The notes under the pieces: model-generated
Databases searched by the model: none
The model's input: the letters and a program-made list of their open reading frames with translations, nothing else
Told to the model about the DNA's origin: nothing
Shown here: positions 34,964-43,546 of the stretch, piece after piece
How positions within the stretch are numbered: the stretch's first letter is position 1
Layout of the letters: each line of letters opens with the position of its first letter
Assembly (NCBI RefSeq): GCF_000092065.1
Contig: NC_009355.1
Location: 620,001-684,000, forward strand
Direction of reading: 5' to 3'
From: Ostreococcus lucimarinus CCE9901
Lineage: Eukaryota; Chlorophyta; Mamiellophyceae; Mamiellales; Bathycoccaceae
DNA length: 64,000 nucleotides
Made by a program: the position numbers and the translations under genes

Positions 34964-37900
34964 ATGGCGTTCGGTGGATTCGGTGGGTTCGGCGCGGCGC
35001 AGCAGCCGCCGTCGCCGTTCGGCGCGGCGCAGCAGCCGCACAGCGGCGCGTTCGGCGCGACGGGGGCTCGACCGGCGACGACGGGCGCGTTCGGCGGTGG
35101 ATTCGGGGGGCAGGGCGCGGCGAGCGGGGGGTTCGGGAGCGCGATCGGCGGCGCTGGGAGCGGCGCGCCGGGCGCGGCGCGGGCGGTGGCGGACGCGTGC
35201 AAGTTTTGGAACCGCGGGAGCTGTAAATTCGGGGCGCGGTGTAACAATAAGCACTGCTGTTCAAAGTGCGGATCGACGGCGCATCGCGCGGTGAGCTGCT
35301 CGATGACGCCGGGGGTGAGCGGATATCGAGCGACGCGGGTGATGGATAAGGAGCTGTTGACGCCGGGGACGTCGTACGCGATGGTGCACTCGATCAGCGC
35401 GATGCCGGAGAATTTGGGGAAGAGCGCGGAGGAGATTCGGGCGGCGGCGTACGCGAGCGCGGATCAGCCGGCGACGAGCGCGGGTGGGTTCGGGGCGCCG
35501 GCGGCGACGAGTCCGTTCGGGGGGACGACGGGGGGAGGAAGCGCGTTCGGGGGGGCGAGCGGGGGAGCGTTCGGAGCGAGCGCGACGCCGGCGAGTCCGT
35601 TTGGGGCGCCGAGCGGGGGTGCCTTCGGAGCGTCGACGTCGACGCCGGGCGGTTTCGGGGCGTCAGCCGCGCCGAGCGCTTTCGGCGCACCGTCGGGAGG
35701 CGGAGCGTTCGGATCATCGCCCACGGGTGGGTTCGGGGCGCCCGCGGCGGCGCCGAGCCCGTTTGGCGGCGCCGCGACGCCGTCCGCTTTCGGAGCGCCC
35801 GCGAGTTCGGCGCCGAGCGGCGGTTTGTTCGGGTCCACGACAGGCGGTTTCGGCGCTTCTCCGGCGTCTTCCGCGTTCGGGGCGCCGTCGACCACGAGCG
35901 CGTTCGGGGCGAGCGCGCCGACGCCGGGTGCTTTCGGCGCCACGCCGTCGGCGAGTCCGTTTGGGGCGGCGCCTTCGACGCCGGGCGCGTTTGGGGCGCC
36001 GGCTTCGACGCCCGCTTTCGGCGCATCGGGCGCGTTTGGCGCCGCACCGACGCCGAGTGCGTTCGGAGCGCCGTCGTCTACGCCCGCGTTCGGTGCAGCG
36101 CCCGCGTCTAGCCCTTTCGGCGCCGCGCCCGCGGCGGCGAGTCCGTTCGGCGCGGCGCCGTCGACGCCGGCATTCGGTGCGGCGCCGACACCGGGCGCGT
36201 TCGGCGCGGCGCCATCATCCGGTGGCGGACTGTTCGGCGCGGCGCCTTCGACGGGTGGTGGTTTGTTCGGTGCGTCTGCGCCTTCCACTCCAGGCGCGTT
36301 CGGCGCGAGCACGCCCGCGCCCGGAGGATTTGGCGCTCCAAAGCCCGCGGGCGGGCTGTTCGGCGCTGCGCCGTCGACGCCAGCGACTGGGGGGCTGTTT
36401 GGTGCTAGTACAGGTGCAACCACTCCTGGCTTCGCCGGTTCAACGCCAGGGTTCGGCGCAGCACCGTCCACGGGTGGTTTGTTTGGCGCCTCGGCTCCGG
36501 CAACCGGAGGCGGCGGTTTGTTTGGCGCCGCGCCGTCTGCGGCGGCGACGCCTGCGTTCGGTGGATTTGGCGCGTCTGCGGCGACACCCGCGTTTGGTGC
36601 ATCTTCTGCGGCGTCCGGTGGTTTGTTCGGTGCATCCGCGCCGACTTCTGCGCCAAGCGGTGGACTGTTTGGCGCCGCGCCGACGTCTTCGCCCGGCGGC
36701 GGTTTGTTCGGCGCTTCGGCACCGGCGACCGGCGGTGCCTTCGGTGGCGGACTTTTCGGTGCCGCGAAGCCCGCGAGCGGTGGACTTTTCGGCGCCGCCC
36801 CGACGACCGGAGCTGCTCCTGGTGGCGGACTGTTTGGTGCGTCGGCTCCGACGTCGGCGCCGAGCGGCGGTTTGTTTGGCGCGGCTCCGACGGCGGGTGG
36901 TGGATTGTTTGGCGCTTCCGCACCCGCCGCTGGAGGTAGCATTTTCGGCGCAGGGGGGCTTGGAGCCTCGCAGCCGGCGATGGGTGCGCTCGTACCTTTC
37001 GGCGCTCAGCCTGCCGTTGCGTCCACTCCGTACGGGTCACCACTTCAGCCTCCGCAGCTCGCGCTGGCGACGACGGACCAAGCCCAAGCGAAGAGATCTT
37101 TGCTCGGTAAGATGCAAAGCCCAGCCGCTGGTGCCGCGGCGACGGCATTCCCAGTGCGTTCGCTGACGCCACGCTCTCCTTGGCTCACGAGCCGCGGTGG
37201 GTTAAGCCGCGAACCGAAGCCGCGTGGCGGCGCGTCTTTGCCGTCTCCTGGAGGCGCGGCACAAGCCATCGGAACACCCACTTCGGCTGCTCGCCCTGGG
37301 AGCGCGGTGTCCGTGGCCACGCCATCGAGTGGTGGGTGGTTGTTCAAGCCACGCGAGAATCCTCGCGCGCTCTTCATTCGCCCAGAGGGTGTTTCTGCTT
37401 CGCCAGCGCCGTCAGTCGCGCTCGCGGTTTCGCCGACGCGCGCAGATCAAAGCCCGGAACGTCGTCAAGTCCATTTCGCAGAGGACAAAGAAAACACTCC
37501 GGGTAAAGGCGCACCGGTTAGTCACAATATCATCATGCCGAAGCTCACTTCTGAAGGCTACAGCATGAACCCGACGCTTGAACAAATGGAAAGAATGTTT
37601 GAGCGCAGCGGCGACGACGCCCTCGCGGCGGTGGACAACTTTTCTGTGTCGAACGAAGCTTTCGGTCGCGTAAAGTGGCTCGAGCCCGTCGATGTTCGTG
37701 GCTTGGATCTCGATAAAATCGTGTCTTTCGAGCAGGCGTGCTTGTGCCTGTACCCCGAAGATCAAGGTATCGAGCCGCCGGAAGAGGGTGAAGGTTTGAA
37801 GAAGCGCGCCGAGGTAACGCTGTACGGAATCTTGCCGAAGAAGTCTGGCACCGCCGCCAAGGAAAAGTATCGCGAGAAGATTGTGAAACAAACCGAAAAA

Positions 37901-37966
37901 GCGGGCGCCGAACTCGTAGAATACAACCCAGATACAGGGATTTGGAAATTCATCCTGCAACTTTGA
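34964..37966 (+). CDS. NUP98: Nup98-type FG nucleoporin with N-terminal CCCH and CCHC zinc fingers
   Basis: 1000 aa from ATG 34964. Residues 1-70 and ~170-700 are FG/GLFGA repeats forming the pore permeability barrier. Residues 79-97 form a CCCH finger (C-x7-C-x5-C-x3-H) and 99-112 a CCHC knuckle (C-x2-C-x4-H-x4-C). Residues ~138-165 (YAMVHSISAMPENLGKSAEEI) match the GLEBS motif that binds the export factor Rae1/Gle2. A C-terminal Nucleoporin2 domain (KLTSEGYSMNPTLEQM, EGLKKRAEVTLYGILPKK) ends GIWKFILQL, exactly at the site where human Nup98 would be cut; the HF-S motif is missing and no Nup96 is fused. It would stand alone. Minus-strand 492-codon frame is a repeat shadow. Confidence 0.93.
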   Translation: MAFGGFGGFGAAQQPPSPFGAAQQPHSGAFGATGARPATTGAFGGGFGGQGAASGGFGSAIGGAGSGAPGAARAVADACKFWNRGSCKFGARCNNKHCCSKCGSTAHRAVSCSMTPGVSGYRATRVMDKELLTPGTSYAMVHSISAMPENLGKSAEEIRAAAYASADQPATSAGGFGAPAATSPFGGTTGGGSAFGGASGGAFGASATPASPFGAPSGGAFGASTSTPGGFGASAAPSAFGAPSGGGAFGSSPTGGFGAPAAAPSPFGGAATPSAFGAPASSAPSGGLFGSTTGGFGASPASSAFGAPSTTSAFGASAPTPGAFGATPSASPFGAAPSTPGAFGAPASTPAFGASGAFGAAPTPSAFGAPSSTPAFGAAPASSPFGAAPAAASPFGAAPSTPAFGAAPTPGAFGAAPSSGGGLFGAAPSTGGGLFGASAPSTPGAFGASTPAPGGFGAPKPAGGLFGAAPSTPATGGLFGASTGATTPGFAGSTPGFGAAPSTGGLFGASAPATGGGGLFGAAPSAAATPAFGGFGASAATPAFGASSAASGGLFGASAPTSAPSGGLFGAAPTSSPGGGLFGASAPATGGAFGGGLFGAAKPASGGLFGAAPTTGAAPGGGLFGASAPTSAPSGGLFGAAPTAGGGLFGASAPAAGGSIFGAGGLGASQPAMGALVPFGAQPAVASTPYGSPLQPPQLALATTDQAQAKRSLLGKMQSPAAGAAATAFPVRSLTPRSPWLTSRGGLSREPKPRGGASLPSPGGAAQAIGTPTSAARPGSAVSVATPSSGGWLFKPRENPRALFIRPEGVSASPAPSVALAVSPTRADQSPERRQVHFAEDKENTPGKGAPVSHNIIMPKLTSEGYSMNPTLEQMERMFERSGDDALAAVDNFSVSNEAFGRVKWLEPVDVRGLDLDKIVSFEQACLCLYPEDQGIEPPEEGEGLKKRAEVTLYGILPKKSGTAAKEKYREKIVKQTEKAGAELVEYNPDTGIWKFILQL

Positions 37967-38117
37967 TGAACGGGATGAACGATTTGACACGTCGCGAAAA
38001 ACGGACCGCGCGAAGGAAAGATCCTTCCTAAGCCACCACGGTGAGCGACAAATAAGCACAACATCATTTAGTAGGTTTTGTAATAAGAGACGAATGATCT
38101 CACTACATATGAATGAA

Positions 38118-39077
38118 CTAACGATCGGCAGCTGGTAAGTACACGCCACCCTTTCCGACGACCCAACGCGCGCCGCATTCGGACAGTTTCGCGAACGCTT
38201 GGGCAAACTCGAAGAAGAACGCGTCTTGGTCGCGAGCGTAGCGCATAAAATGCGGTGCGAATCCGGGATCGGTATGTAAGACGCGATCAGTGCTCAACCA
38301 TAAAAGATTTTTGTCATCCGATCCACCCTCGGTGAAGTACGAGTTGTCGAATTTCAGCCAGCAAGAGGTCCACGACGCCCCACCCGGCATGCCGAAATCG
38401 CCGTCTCCATCACCCTTTGGACTAAACGGACACCCGCCCGTGTACTTCGTCGCATTCTTCACCCCGTACCCGTACTCCGTCGTCCCACTTCTTTCCTTAA
38501 ACGCCCTCCCGATCGTGTGCGCCCCGCTCAGCGCCACGATTTCTCTGTCGTCGAATCCGAGTCGCCCGAATACTCTTCTCAAATGTTCCCCGGGCGTCTT
38601 CGACCCATCGCCGAACGGCGCCTCCGCGTCCGGTAGATTCCCCTCCCTCGCCGGTTCGTCGGAATCCTTCCGTCCGTACTTCATCGGAATCCGTGGTCCG
38701 CCCGCGCTTTCGATCGCGCACGCGCCGCACAGCTGAATCGCGTCCGCGTGGCTCAGCGCCGGAAACCGCTCGACGATCTCTCGCGCGTAACCCAACGCCT
38801 TCTTCAGGCCCGCGTTCGCGCCGTGCGCCAACTCGGCGTCGAACCTGATCGACCCGTTCGCGCCGCCGCACCTCGGCCACGCGTCCGCCGCCGTCGCGTC
38901 GAACGTTCCCGCGTCGTGCCACGCCAATCGCACCATGATTGGATGGCACTTTCGCGCGTCGAGCATCGCGAACGCGGCCTCGCGCGCGCCCTCGAGCGCG
39001 CGGCAGTACTCCCGCGCGTCGTCGTCGATGAAGTGCTCGCGCACGGCGCCGACGCGTCGCGCGGGGGCGGTGGACAT
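38118..39077 (-). CDS. APX: Ascorbate peroxidase (class I haem peroxidase)
   Basis: 319 aa from ATG 39077. It uses ascorbate to reduce H2O2. Distal haem-side motif: HPIMVRLAWHDAGTF with catalytic Arg, Trp and His; the IESAGGPRIPMKYGRKD segment is typical of APX; proximal haem ligand in EIVALSGAHTIGRA. Later TSCWLKFDNSYFTEG, LLWLSTDRVL and the C-terminal acid run FAQAFAKLSE fit the family. An open frame upstream to 39866 overlaps the divergent SDR gene and is rejected. No clear transit peptide or C-terminal membrane anchor is visible, so the compartment is open (cytosolic or peroxisomal-like). Only 52 bp separate its start from the SDR start, a bidirectional promoter. Tail-to-tail with Nup98. 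Confidence 0.93.
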   Translation of the reverse strand: MSTAPARRVGAVREHFIDDDAREYCRALEGAREAAFAMLDARKCHPIMVRLAWHDAGTFDATAADAWPRCGGANGSIRFDAELAHGANAGLKKALGYAREIVERFPALSHADAIQLCGACAIESAGGPRIPMKYGRKDSDEPAREGNLPDAEAPFGDGSKTPGEHLRRVFGRLGFDDREIVALSGAHTIGRAFKERSGTTEYGYGVKNATKYTGGCPFSPKGDGDGDFGMPGGASWTSCWLKFDNSYFTEGGSDDKNLLWLSTDRVLHTDPGFAPHFMRYARDQDAFFFEFAQAFAKLSECGARWVVGKGGVYLPAADR

Positions 39078-39129
39078 CGCCTCGCGCGTCGACGGGCGGC
39101 GAAAAGTGTCGTCACTTCGCGCCGACGTC

Positions 39130-39981
39130 ATGACGGCGCTCGTCACGGGCGCGACGGATGGGATCGGCCTGCACACCGCGCGAAGGCTCGCGGCGAGCGG
39201 GCGCGACGTGCTCGTGCACGGACGAGACCGCGAGCGCGTGCGAAGCGCCGTCGAGGCCGTGCGGAAACACGCGCGCTCGGAAAAACAAGTCATCGAAGGC
39301 TTGACGCGAGACCTCTCGTCGTTGGAAGACGTGCGCGCGCTCGCGCGCGACGTCGTGGACGGACGCGGGGACGTGTCGATGCTGTTCAATAACGCGGGGG
39401 TGTACTCGACGAAGGAGACGCGGTGCGCGAACGGGCACGAGATGACGTTCGCGGTGAACGTGCTGGCGCCGTTCGCGCTGTGCGGGTTACTGTTACCGAC
39501 GCTCGCGGCGAACGCGCGGCGAACGGGGACGAAGTCGAGCGTGTTGAACGTGGCGTCGATTTCGGCGGCGCCGGCGATTGATTTTGACAACTTGCGGTGC
39601 GAAAAGATGTTTTCGCCCCACGGGTCGTACGCGCAGAGCAAGGCGTGCATGAAGGCGTTCTCGTACGAGCTGTACGATAGATTAGCGAGAGGAGCGCTAT
39701 CCGGGGCGAGCGTGGAAGATTTAAACGTGTTCTCGTGCGATCCAGGGACCGTGAACACGAAAATGCTGTTGGCGGGATGGGGTCGGTGCGGTATCGAAAC
39801 GTACGAAGCGAACGATGAATTTACAATCATGGTGGACGACATCGAAAGGAACGGCGCGAAACACAACGGGGCGTACTTTGTTAACGCCGCACCGCAACCT
39901 CGTCGAAGCGAGGCCGGTGATGTAGACCAGGCGAAACTCTGGCGACTCCTCGAACAAGAAACGGGCGTCGTCTACGCCTAA
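39130..39981 (+). CDS. Short-chain dehydrogenase/reductase (retinol-dehydrogenase/WWOX-like)
   Basis: 283 aa from ATG 39130. Rossmann start ALVTGATDGIGLHTARRLA (T-G-x3-G-x-G), LFNNAGVYSTKE (NNAG), then catalytic Ser in NVASISAA and the Y-x-x-x-K dyad in GSYAQSKACMKAF. The MTFAVNVLAPFALCGLL segment and DPGTVNTKMLLAGWG are like oxidoreductases near retinol dehydrogenase, WWOX and light-dependent protochlorophyllide reductase, but its substrate cannot be read from sequence. No targeting leader. Divergent from ascorbate peroxidase (52 bp) and tail-to-tail with the galactosyltransferase (44 bp). An extended frame from 38935 is an overlap shadow. Confidence 0.85.
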   Translation: MTALVTGATDGIGLHTARRLAASGRDVLVHGRDRERVRSAVEAVRKHARSEKQVIEGLTRDLSSLEDVRALARDVVDGRGDVSMLFNNAGVYSTKETRCANGHEMTFAVNVLAPFALCGLLLPTLAANARRTGTKSSVLNVASISAAPAIDFDNLRCEKMFSPHGSYAQSKACMKAFSYELYDRLARGALSGASVEDLNVFSCDPGTVNTKMLLAGWGRCGIETYEANDEFTIMVDDIERNGAKHNGAYFVNAAPQPRRSEAGDVDQAKLWRLLEQETGVVYA

Positions 39982-40025
39982 GATGAACTGTTGATGAACT
40001 GTATTTCTACTACTATCGCTATCTA

Positions 40026-41747
40026 TCATCTACGAACGACGACATAATGGCGCGAACGCCGGCGCGCGCGACGTTTTAGCGCTAATCGAATACGAACGAC
40101 ACAGAACAAGAGCGTCGAGCTGATGAGAAACGCGTGCCAATACGTGTACCATCCACTTTCGTCGTCGGGCGTCGTCGCAAAGTCTTTTTCGACTGCTCGC
40201 AACGGTTCGTCCTCCCGTGCGTCCTCGAAAGAGTGGAGTTCGTCTTCAACCTTGTCGTCCCGGACAGTCGACGCTCCATCATTCATAGGCTTGTTTAAAT
40301 CATTCTGAGTTTCCGTCTCCTCCTTCACCGCTTCTTTCTCAGGCGGACAACAACGAGACTCGCATCGCACCGTACACGTGTCGCAAGATCGCGGACAACT
40401 TTGCAGCATAAACGACGGGTTCTTCTCGCATTCACCGTCGTGCGCCCATCCGCAACACATATCATTCGTGTCTCGACATTCTTCTTCGTCGTCGTCACCG
40501 CCGCCGCCGCGAAATGTGTCGTCGGTGTTCTTTCGCTCGCTGCACGACAACACGCCGCGAGCGTCCTTTGAACAAGAGTAATGTATCTTGCGAGTATCGA
40601 TCGGATTCGCGATACCGCATCGCTCTATCGCGTACTGGCGCGTCGCGTTGTACAAACCCCACGCGCACACTAATGCGACCTCGTCACGCCGACGTTGAGG
40701 GCCTTTGCTTCGCAATTCGGCGAGCGTTGGCGGCCGTTGAAACAACTCTGGGGTCGGACATCCGAGTACAGATCTGTGAAACCATTGCTTATCGAACGCG
40801 TAATCTTGGACGTTGAACGTCAAGCCGTAGTGCAAAACGACGGGAAATCTAGAATCACTCGGTGGATCGTACCCAGGATACAGCATGAAGTCGTCATGCA
40901 CTTGAAACGTGATGCCCACCTCCGCCGCGGCGAAGACGTACCCGTACATTTCGGATATCCACGGCGGACCGTATTTGCCGTTCGCGTTGTATATGTCTCC
41001 GGTGTTAGCCCAAGAGTCCGGGTCCTGACGCACTTCCTCGGTCCAATACAGCCATCTCGGCGCGAGTTTGCGCATATCCTCCCTGTGCATCACCGTGAAA
41101 CCGCCCACTTGCTGCGCCTTTTCCACGTTCCGCACGCGCGCCTTCACTCCCATGTGACTCTCCGGTTGGGTCCCGATCAAGTACCCATACTTCGCGCTCA
41201 CCGGCGCCCCTCTTCGCACACCGAGTAAATCCACCGTCATCGGCGCTCGAAAGATCATATCCGCGTCTAACACGATTATAAAGTCCGCCGTCACCTCGGC
41301 GTTCGTCAACCAGTGATGAATACTAAACGGCTTGTTATACGCCGTGTACGAATCCTTCGTCACCGGATGCGTGGCGTAATTAGGATGCACGTGCGTGTCC
41401 GGAACCACTCGCAAACTCGGCGAGTTCTCGTCGTCGCACGCCATGAGTCGAGTGAATTTACCCCTCTGTCCGACGCGTCGCCAACTGTCGTACAACCCGT
41501 ACGACTGCCAATCAAAGTACCCGTTACACTCCGTGCTGAACACCGTGTGCATGCTCGCGCCGTCGCGCGCGTCCGCGACGCCGCGATCGTCGCCCGCGTC
41601 GCCTCCGAGCGCGTCGGCTTCGCTCGAGATCGCCGCGACGCTCGCGAGCGTCGCGCACATCGCGCGCGCGAATCCATTCGTCCCGACGCCGCGCCGCGCC
41701 GCGCGCCGTCGACCGGCGCGTCGCGCGCGCGCTTCGTCGCGCGCCAT
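40026..41747 (-). CDS. Peptidyl-serine alpha-galactosyltransferase-like protein with ShK domain
   Basis: 573 aa. Plant/algal SERGT1-type enzymes attach a galactose to serine of extensin-like proteins in the ER/Golgi. Visible: an N-terminal basic then Ala-rich membrane-targeting region, HTVFSTECNGYFDWQSYGLYDSWRR, FIIVLDADMIFRAPM (DxD metal motif), KYGYLIGTQPESHM, VGGFTVMHREDMRKLAPRWLYWTEEVRQDPDSWANTGD and GYVFAAAEVGITFQVHDDFMLYPGYDPP. A Cys-rich ShK-like domain lies at ~424-464 (ECRDTNDMCCGWAHDGECEKN...CPRSCDTC), and a single membrane helix at ~536-560 (WHAFLISSTLLFCVVRIRLAL). Combination of SERGT and ShK suggests a wall/scale or extensin-type glycoprotein pathway in a wall-less lineage. Start at ATG 41747. 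Confidence 0.88.
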   Translation of the reverse strand: MARDEARARRAGRRRAARRGVGTNGFARAMCATLASVAAISSEADALGGDAGDDRGVADARDGASMHTVFSTECNGYFDWQSYGLYDSWRRVGQRGKFTRLMACDDENSPSLRVVPDTHVHPNYATHPVTKDSYTAYNKPFSIHHWLTNAEVTADFIIVLDADMIFRAPMTVDLLGVRRGAPVSAKYGYLIGTQPESHMGVKARVRNVEKAQQVGGFTVMHREDMRKLAPRWLYWTEEVRQDPDSWANTGDIYNANGKYGPPWISEMYGYVFAAAEVGITFQVHDDFMLYPGYDPPSDSRFPVVLHYGLTFNVQDYAFDKQWFHRSVLGCPTPELFQRPPTLAELRSKGPQRRRDEVALVCAWGLYNATRQYAIERCGIANPIDTRKIHYSCSKDARGVLSCSERKNTDDTFRGGGGDDDEEECRDTNDMCCGWAHDGECEKNPSFMLQSCPRSCDTCTVRCESRCCPPEKEAVKEETETQNDLNKPMNDGASTVRDDKVEDELHSFEDAREDEPLRAVEKDFATTPDDESGWYTYWHAFLISSTLLFCVVRIRLALKRRARRRSRHYVVVRR

Positions 41748-41848
41748 CCCTCACGAGTTCGCGCGTCTCCAATCCATGCGTCGCCGCGCGTTAAAGTGAG
41801 AAAACTGTTGTTACAACGTCGTTCGACGATTCGTTCCGACGCATGCGT

Positions 41849-41890
41849 CATTCATTCATTCGTTCGTTCGTTCGTTCGTTCGTTCGTTCC
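41849..41890. repeat. (TTCR)n tetranucleotide microsatellite
   Basis: A run of ATTC then GTTC units (about ten in total) lies between the galactosyltransferase start and the next minus-strand gene. Non-coding in both flanking genes; probably in a leader or 3' flank. Confidence 0.9.
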
Positions 41891-41907
41891 GTCGCGCCTC
41901 ACGAGCG

Positions 41908-42333
41908 CTACGTCGGCCCGATCCGCCAAAACGCCCGCGCCTTCGCCTCCGCGCTCGCCGTCGCGCCTCGCGCGTCGTCCATCGACGCGCGTCTCGACGC
42001 CGCGTCCTCGTCGCCGCTCGCCCTCGGCTCGCGCGTCTCGTCGACGCTCGCGCGTCGTCGCCTCGCCTCCGCCGCCGCCGCCGCGAACACGTTCCCGGCG
42101 CAGTCCCCGTAGGGGTCCTCGCCGAGAAACGTGACGTCTTCGTCCGTCCACGACATCATCCATCGATCGGCGAACGTCGACGGCGCGCGCGACGCGTCGT
42201 CGGCGGCGTCGGCGGTCGATCCGCGCGGTGCTGACGCGGCGCGTCGGCGCGATGCGTCGGCGTCGTCGCGTCGCGTCGTCGTCGACGCGGGCCCGCGCGC
42301 GGAGTAGAGCTTGCTCGCGAGGTCGCGAAACAT
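41908..42333 (-). CDS. Small hypothetical protein, Arg/Ala/Asp-rich with FADRWMMSW core
   Basis: 141 aa from ATG 42333; the longer frame to 42438 begins with TTG and is Arg-rich junk-like. Not recognised. The start MFRDLASKLYSARG and the middle [46 protein letters not shown] look protein-like (aromatic and acidic residues in a otherwise R/A/S-rich setting), and the C-terminus ends in FWRIGPT. R-R-x-S-type kinase sites (RRRRAS, RRAS) recur. No membrane or known domain. It lies upstream and on the same strand as the SERGT gene, and head-to-head with YrdC (230 bp). Moderate doubt because GC-rich shadow ORFs are common here. Confidence 0.45.
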   Translation of the reverse strand: MFRDLASKLYSARGPASTTTRRDDADASRRRAASAPRGSTADAADDASRAPSTFADRWMMSWTDEDVTFLGEDPYGDCAGNVFAAAAAEARRRRASVDETREPRASGDEDAASRRASMDDARGATASAEAKARAFWRIGPT

Positions 42334-42563
42334 CGAGGTTCGGTCGGCGCGCGCGTCGGACGTCGTCGTCGGCGCGCGCGTCGCGGTGTCGCGTCGGCGG
42401 TCGGGGTCGGTGCCGAGGCGTTCTTTTTGTATGCGCAAACAGTCAGACGACGCGTTTCCCGAGGCGCATCATCGCGCGCAGAGTCCCCCGCCGGCGCGAA
42501 TCGTCGCGACGCGGATTCGGCGCGTCGCGCGCGGCGCATCGCGACGCGCGCGTCGCGGTCGAG

Positions 42564-43376
42564 ATGTCGCGCGCGACGTCGCTCGCGCGCGCGATCGCGC
42601 CGCGGGCGCGCGCGCGCGACGCGACGCGACGGCGAACGGGCCGGGTCGCGGGACGCGACCGGCGTCGCGTGCGTCGCGCGGTCGTCGCGCGCGCGACGGG
42701 GGAGGACGCGACGCGTCGACGCGCGATCGACGCGAGCGATGCGAACGCGGTGGCGCGCGCGGCGGCGGCGCTGCGACGCGGCGGCGTGATCGCGGTGCCG
42801 ACGGATACGATTTATGGATTCGCGGCGAGCGCGGCGAACGGCGACGCGGTGCGGCGGTTGTACGAGATCAAGGGGCGACGCGCGGGCGTGCCGCTGGCGA
42901 TCGCGGTGGGAGACGTGCGCGACGTGGGGACGTACGGTGACGATGGACACCTGAGAGAGGGCGCGCTGGCGCGGTTGCTGCCGGGACCGACGACGGTTTT
43001 GTTGCGGCGACGGCGCGGCGACGCGGGACGCGCGACGCCCGAGTTGAATCCGGGGGTGGATTTGATCGGGATTCGCGTGCCGGCGCACGATTTCGTGCGC
43101 GAGGTGTGTCGCGCGCACGGCGGAGCGATCGCGCTGACGAGCGCGAATAGATCTGGGGAGACGAGCGCGACGGCGGCGGAGGAGTTCGCCGAGCTCTGGG
43201 ACGCGTGCGACGAAGTCTTCGACGGGGGGGCGATTCCGGCGAAGCGTTTAGGAAGCACGATCGTGGATTTGAGTTCGCGCGCGAATGATTTTGCCATCGT
43301 TCGCGCGGGCGAGCGCTGCGACGAGCTCGTTCGCGTGCTCGAGGGCGAGTTCGCGATGACGCGGCGAGACGCGTGA
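42564..43376 (+). CDS. Threonylcarbamoyl-AMP synthase (YrdC/Sua5 family)
   Basis: 270 aa from ATG 42564. First step of t6A37 tRNA modification: threonine, bicarbonate and ATP to threonylcarbamoyl-AMP. The first ~45 residues (MSRATSLARAIAPRARARDA) are an organelle-targeting leader. Core: AALRRGGVIAVPTDTIYGF (YrdC signature), RRLYEIKGRRAGVPLAIAVG (KxR...P), LLPGPTTVLLRRR, IGIRVPAHDFVREV and ALTSANRSGE with KRLGSTIVDLS. The Sua5 C-terminal domain is missing, so this is the short YrdC form as in organelles and bacteria. Frame upstream to 42228 is rejected. TcdA, acting after t6A is made, lies at 2922. Confidence 0.92.
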   Translation: MSRATSLARAIAPRARARDATRRRTGRVAGRDRRRVRRAVVARATGEDATRRRAIDASDANAVARAAAALRRGGVIAVPTDTIYGFAASAANGDAVRRLYEIKGRRAGVPLAIAVGDVRDVGTYGDDGHLREGALARLLPGPTTVLLRRRRGDAGRATPELNPGVDLIGIRVPAHDFVREVCRAHGGAIALTSANRSGETSATAAEEFAELWDACDEVFDGGAIPAKRLGSTIVDLSSRANDFAIVRAGERCDELVRVLEGEFAMTRRDA

Positions 43377-43496
43377 CGCTCGGCGGCGCTCGGCGGCGCG
43401 TCGCGCGCGTTCGCGTTCGACGTTCGATTCGCGACGACGCCGTCGTCATCGCGCGCTTTTCGTGTGATTACGCGCGACGCGTGGCTAGCTAGAAAT

Positions 43497-43527
43497 AAAC
43501 GATCGTCCGATCGTCCGATCGTCCGAC
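43497..43527. repeat. (GATCGTCC)3 octamer repeat
   Basis: Three to four copies of the 8-mer gatcgtcc occur immediately beyond the stop codon of the following minus-strand gene. No coding role. Confidence 0.85.
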
Positions 43528-43546
43528 CGCGCGACGCGCGCGTTCG

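Noticed and set aside
35464-36942. 492-codon minus-strand frame of Pro/Ala/Asn repeats opposite Nup98.
   Set aside because: It is the exact reverse image of the GFGA repeat region and has no start context or known domain.
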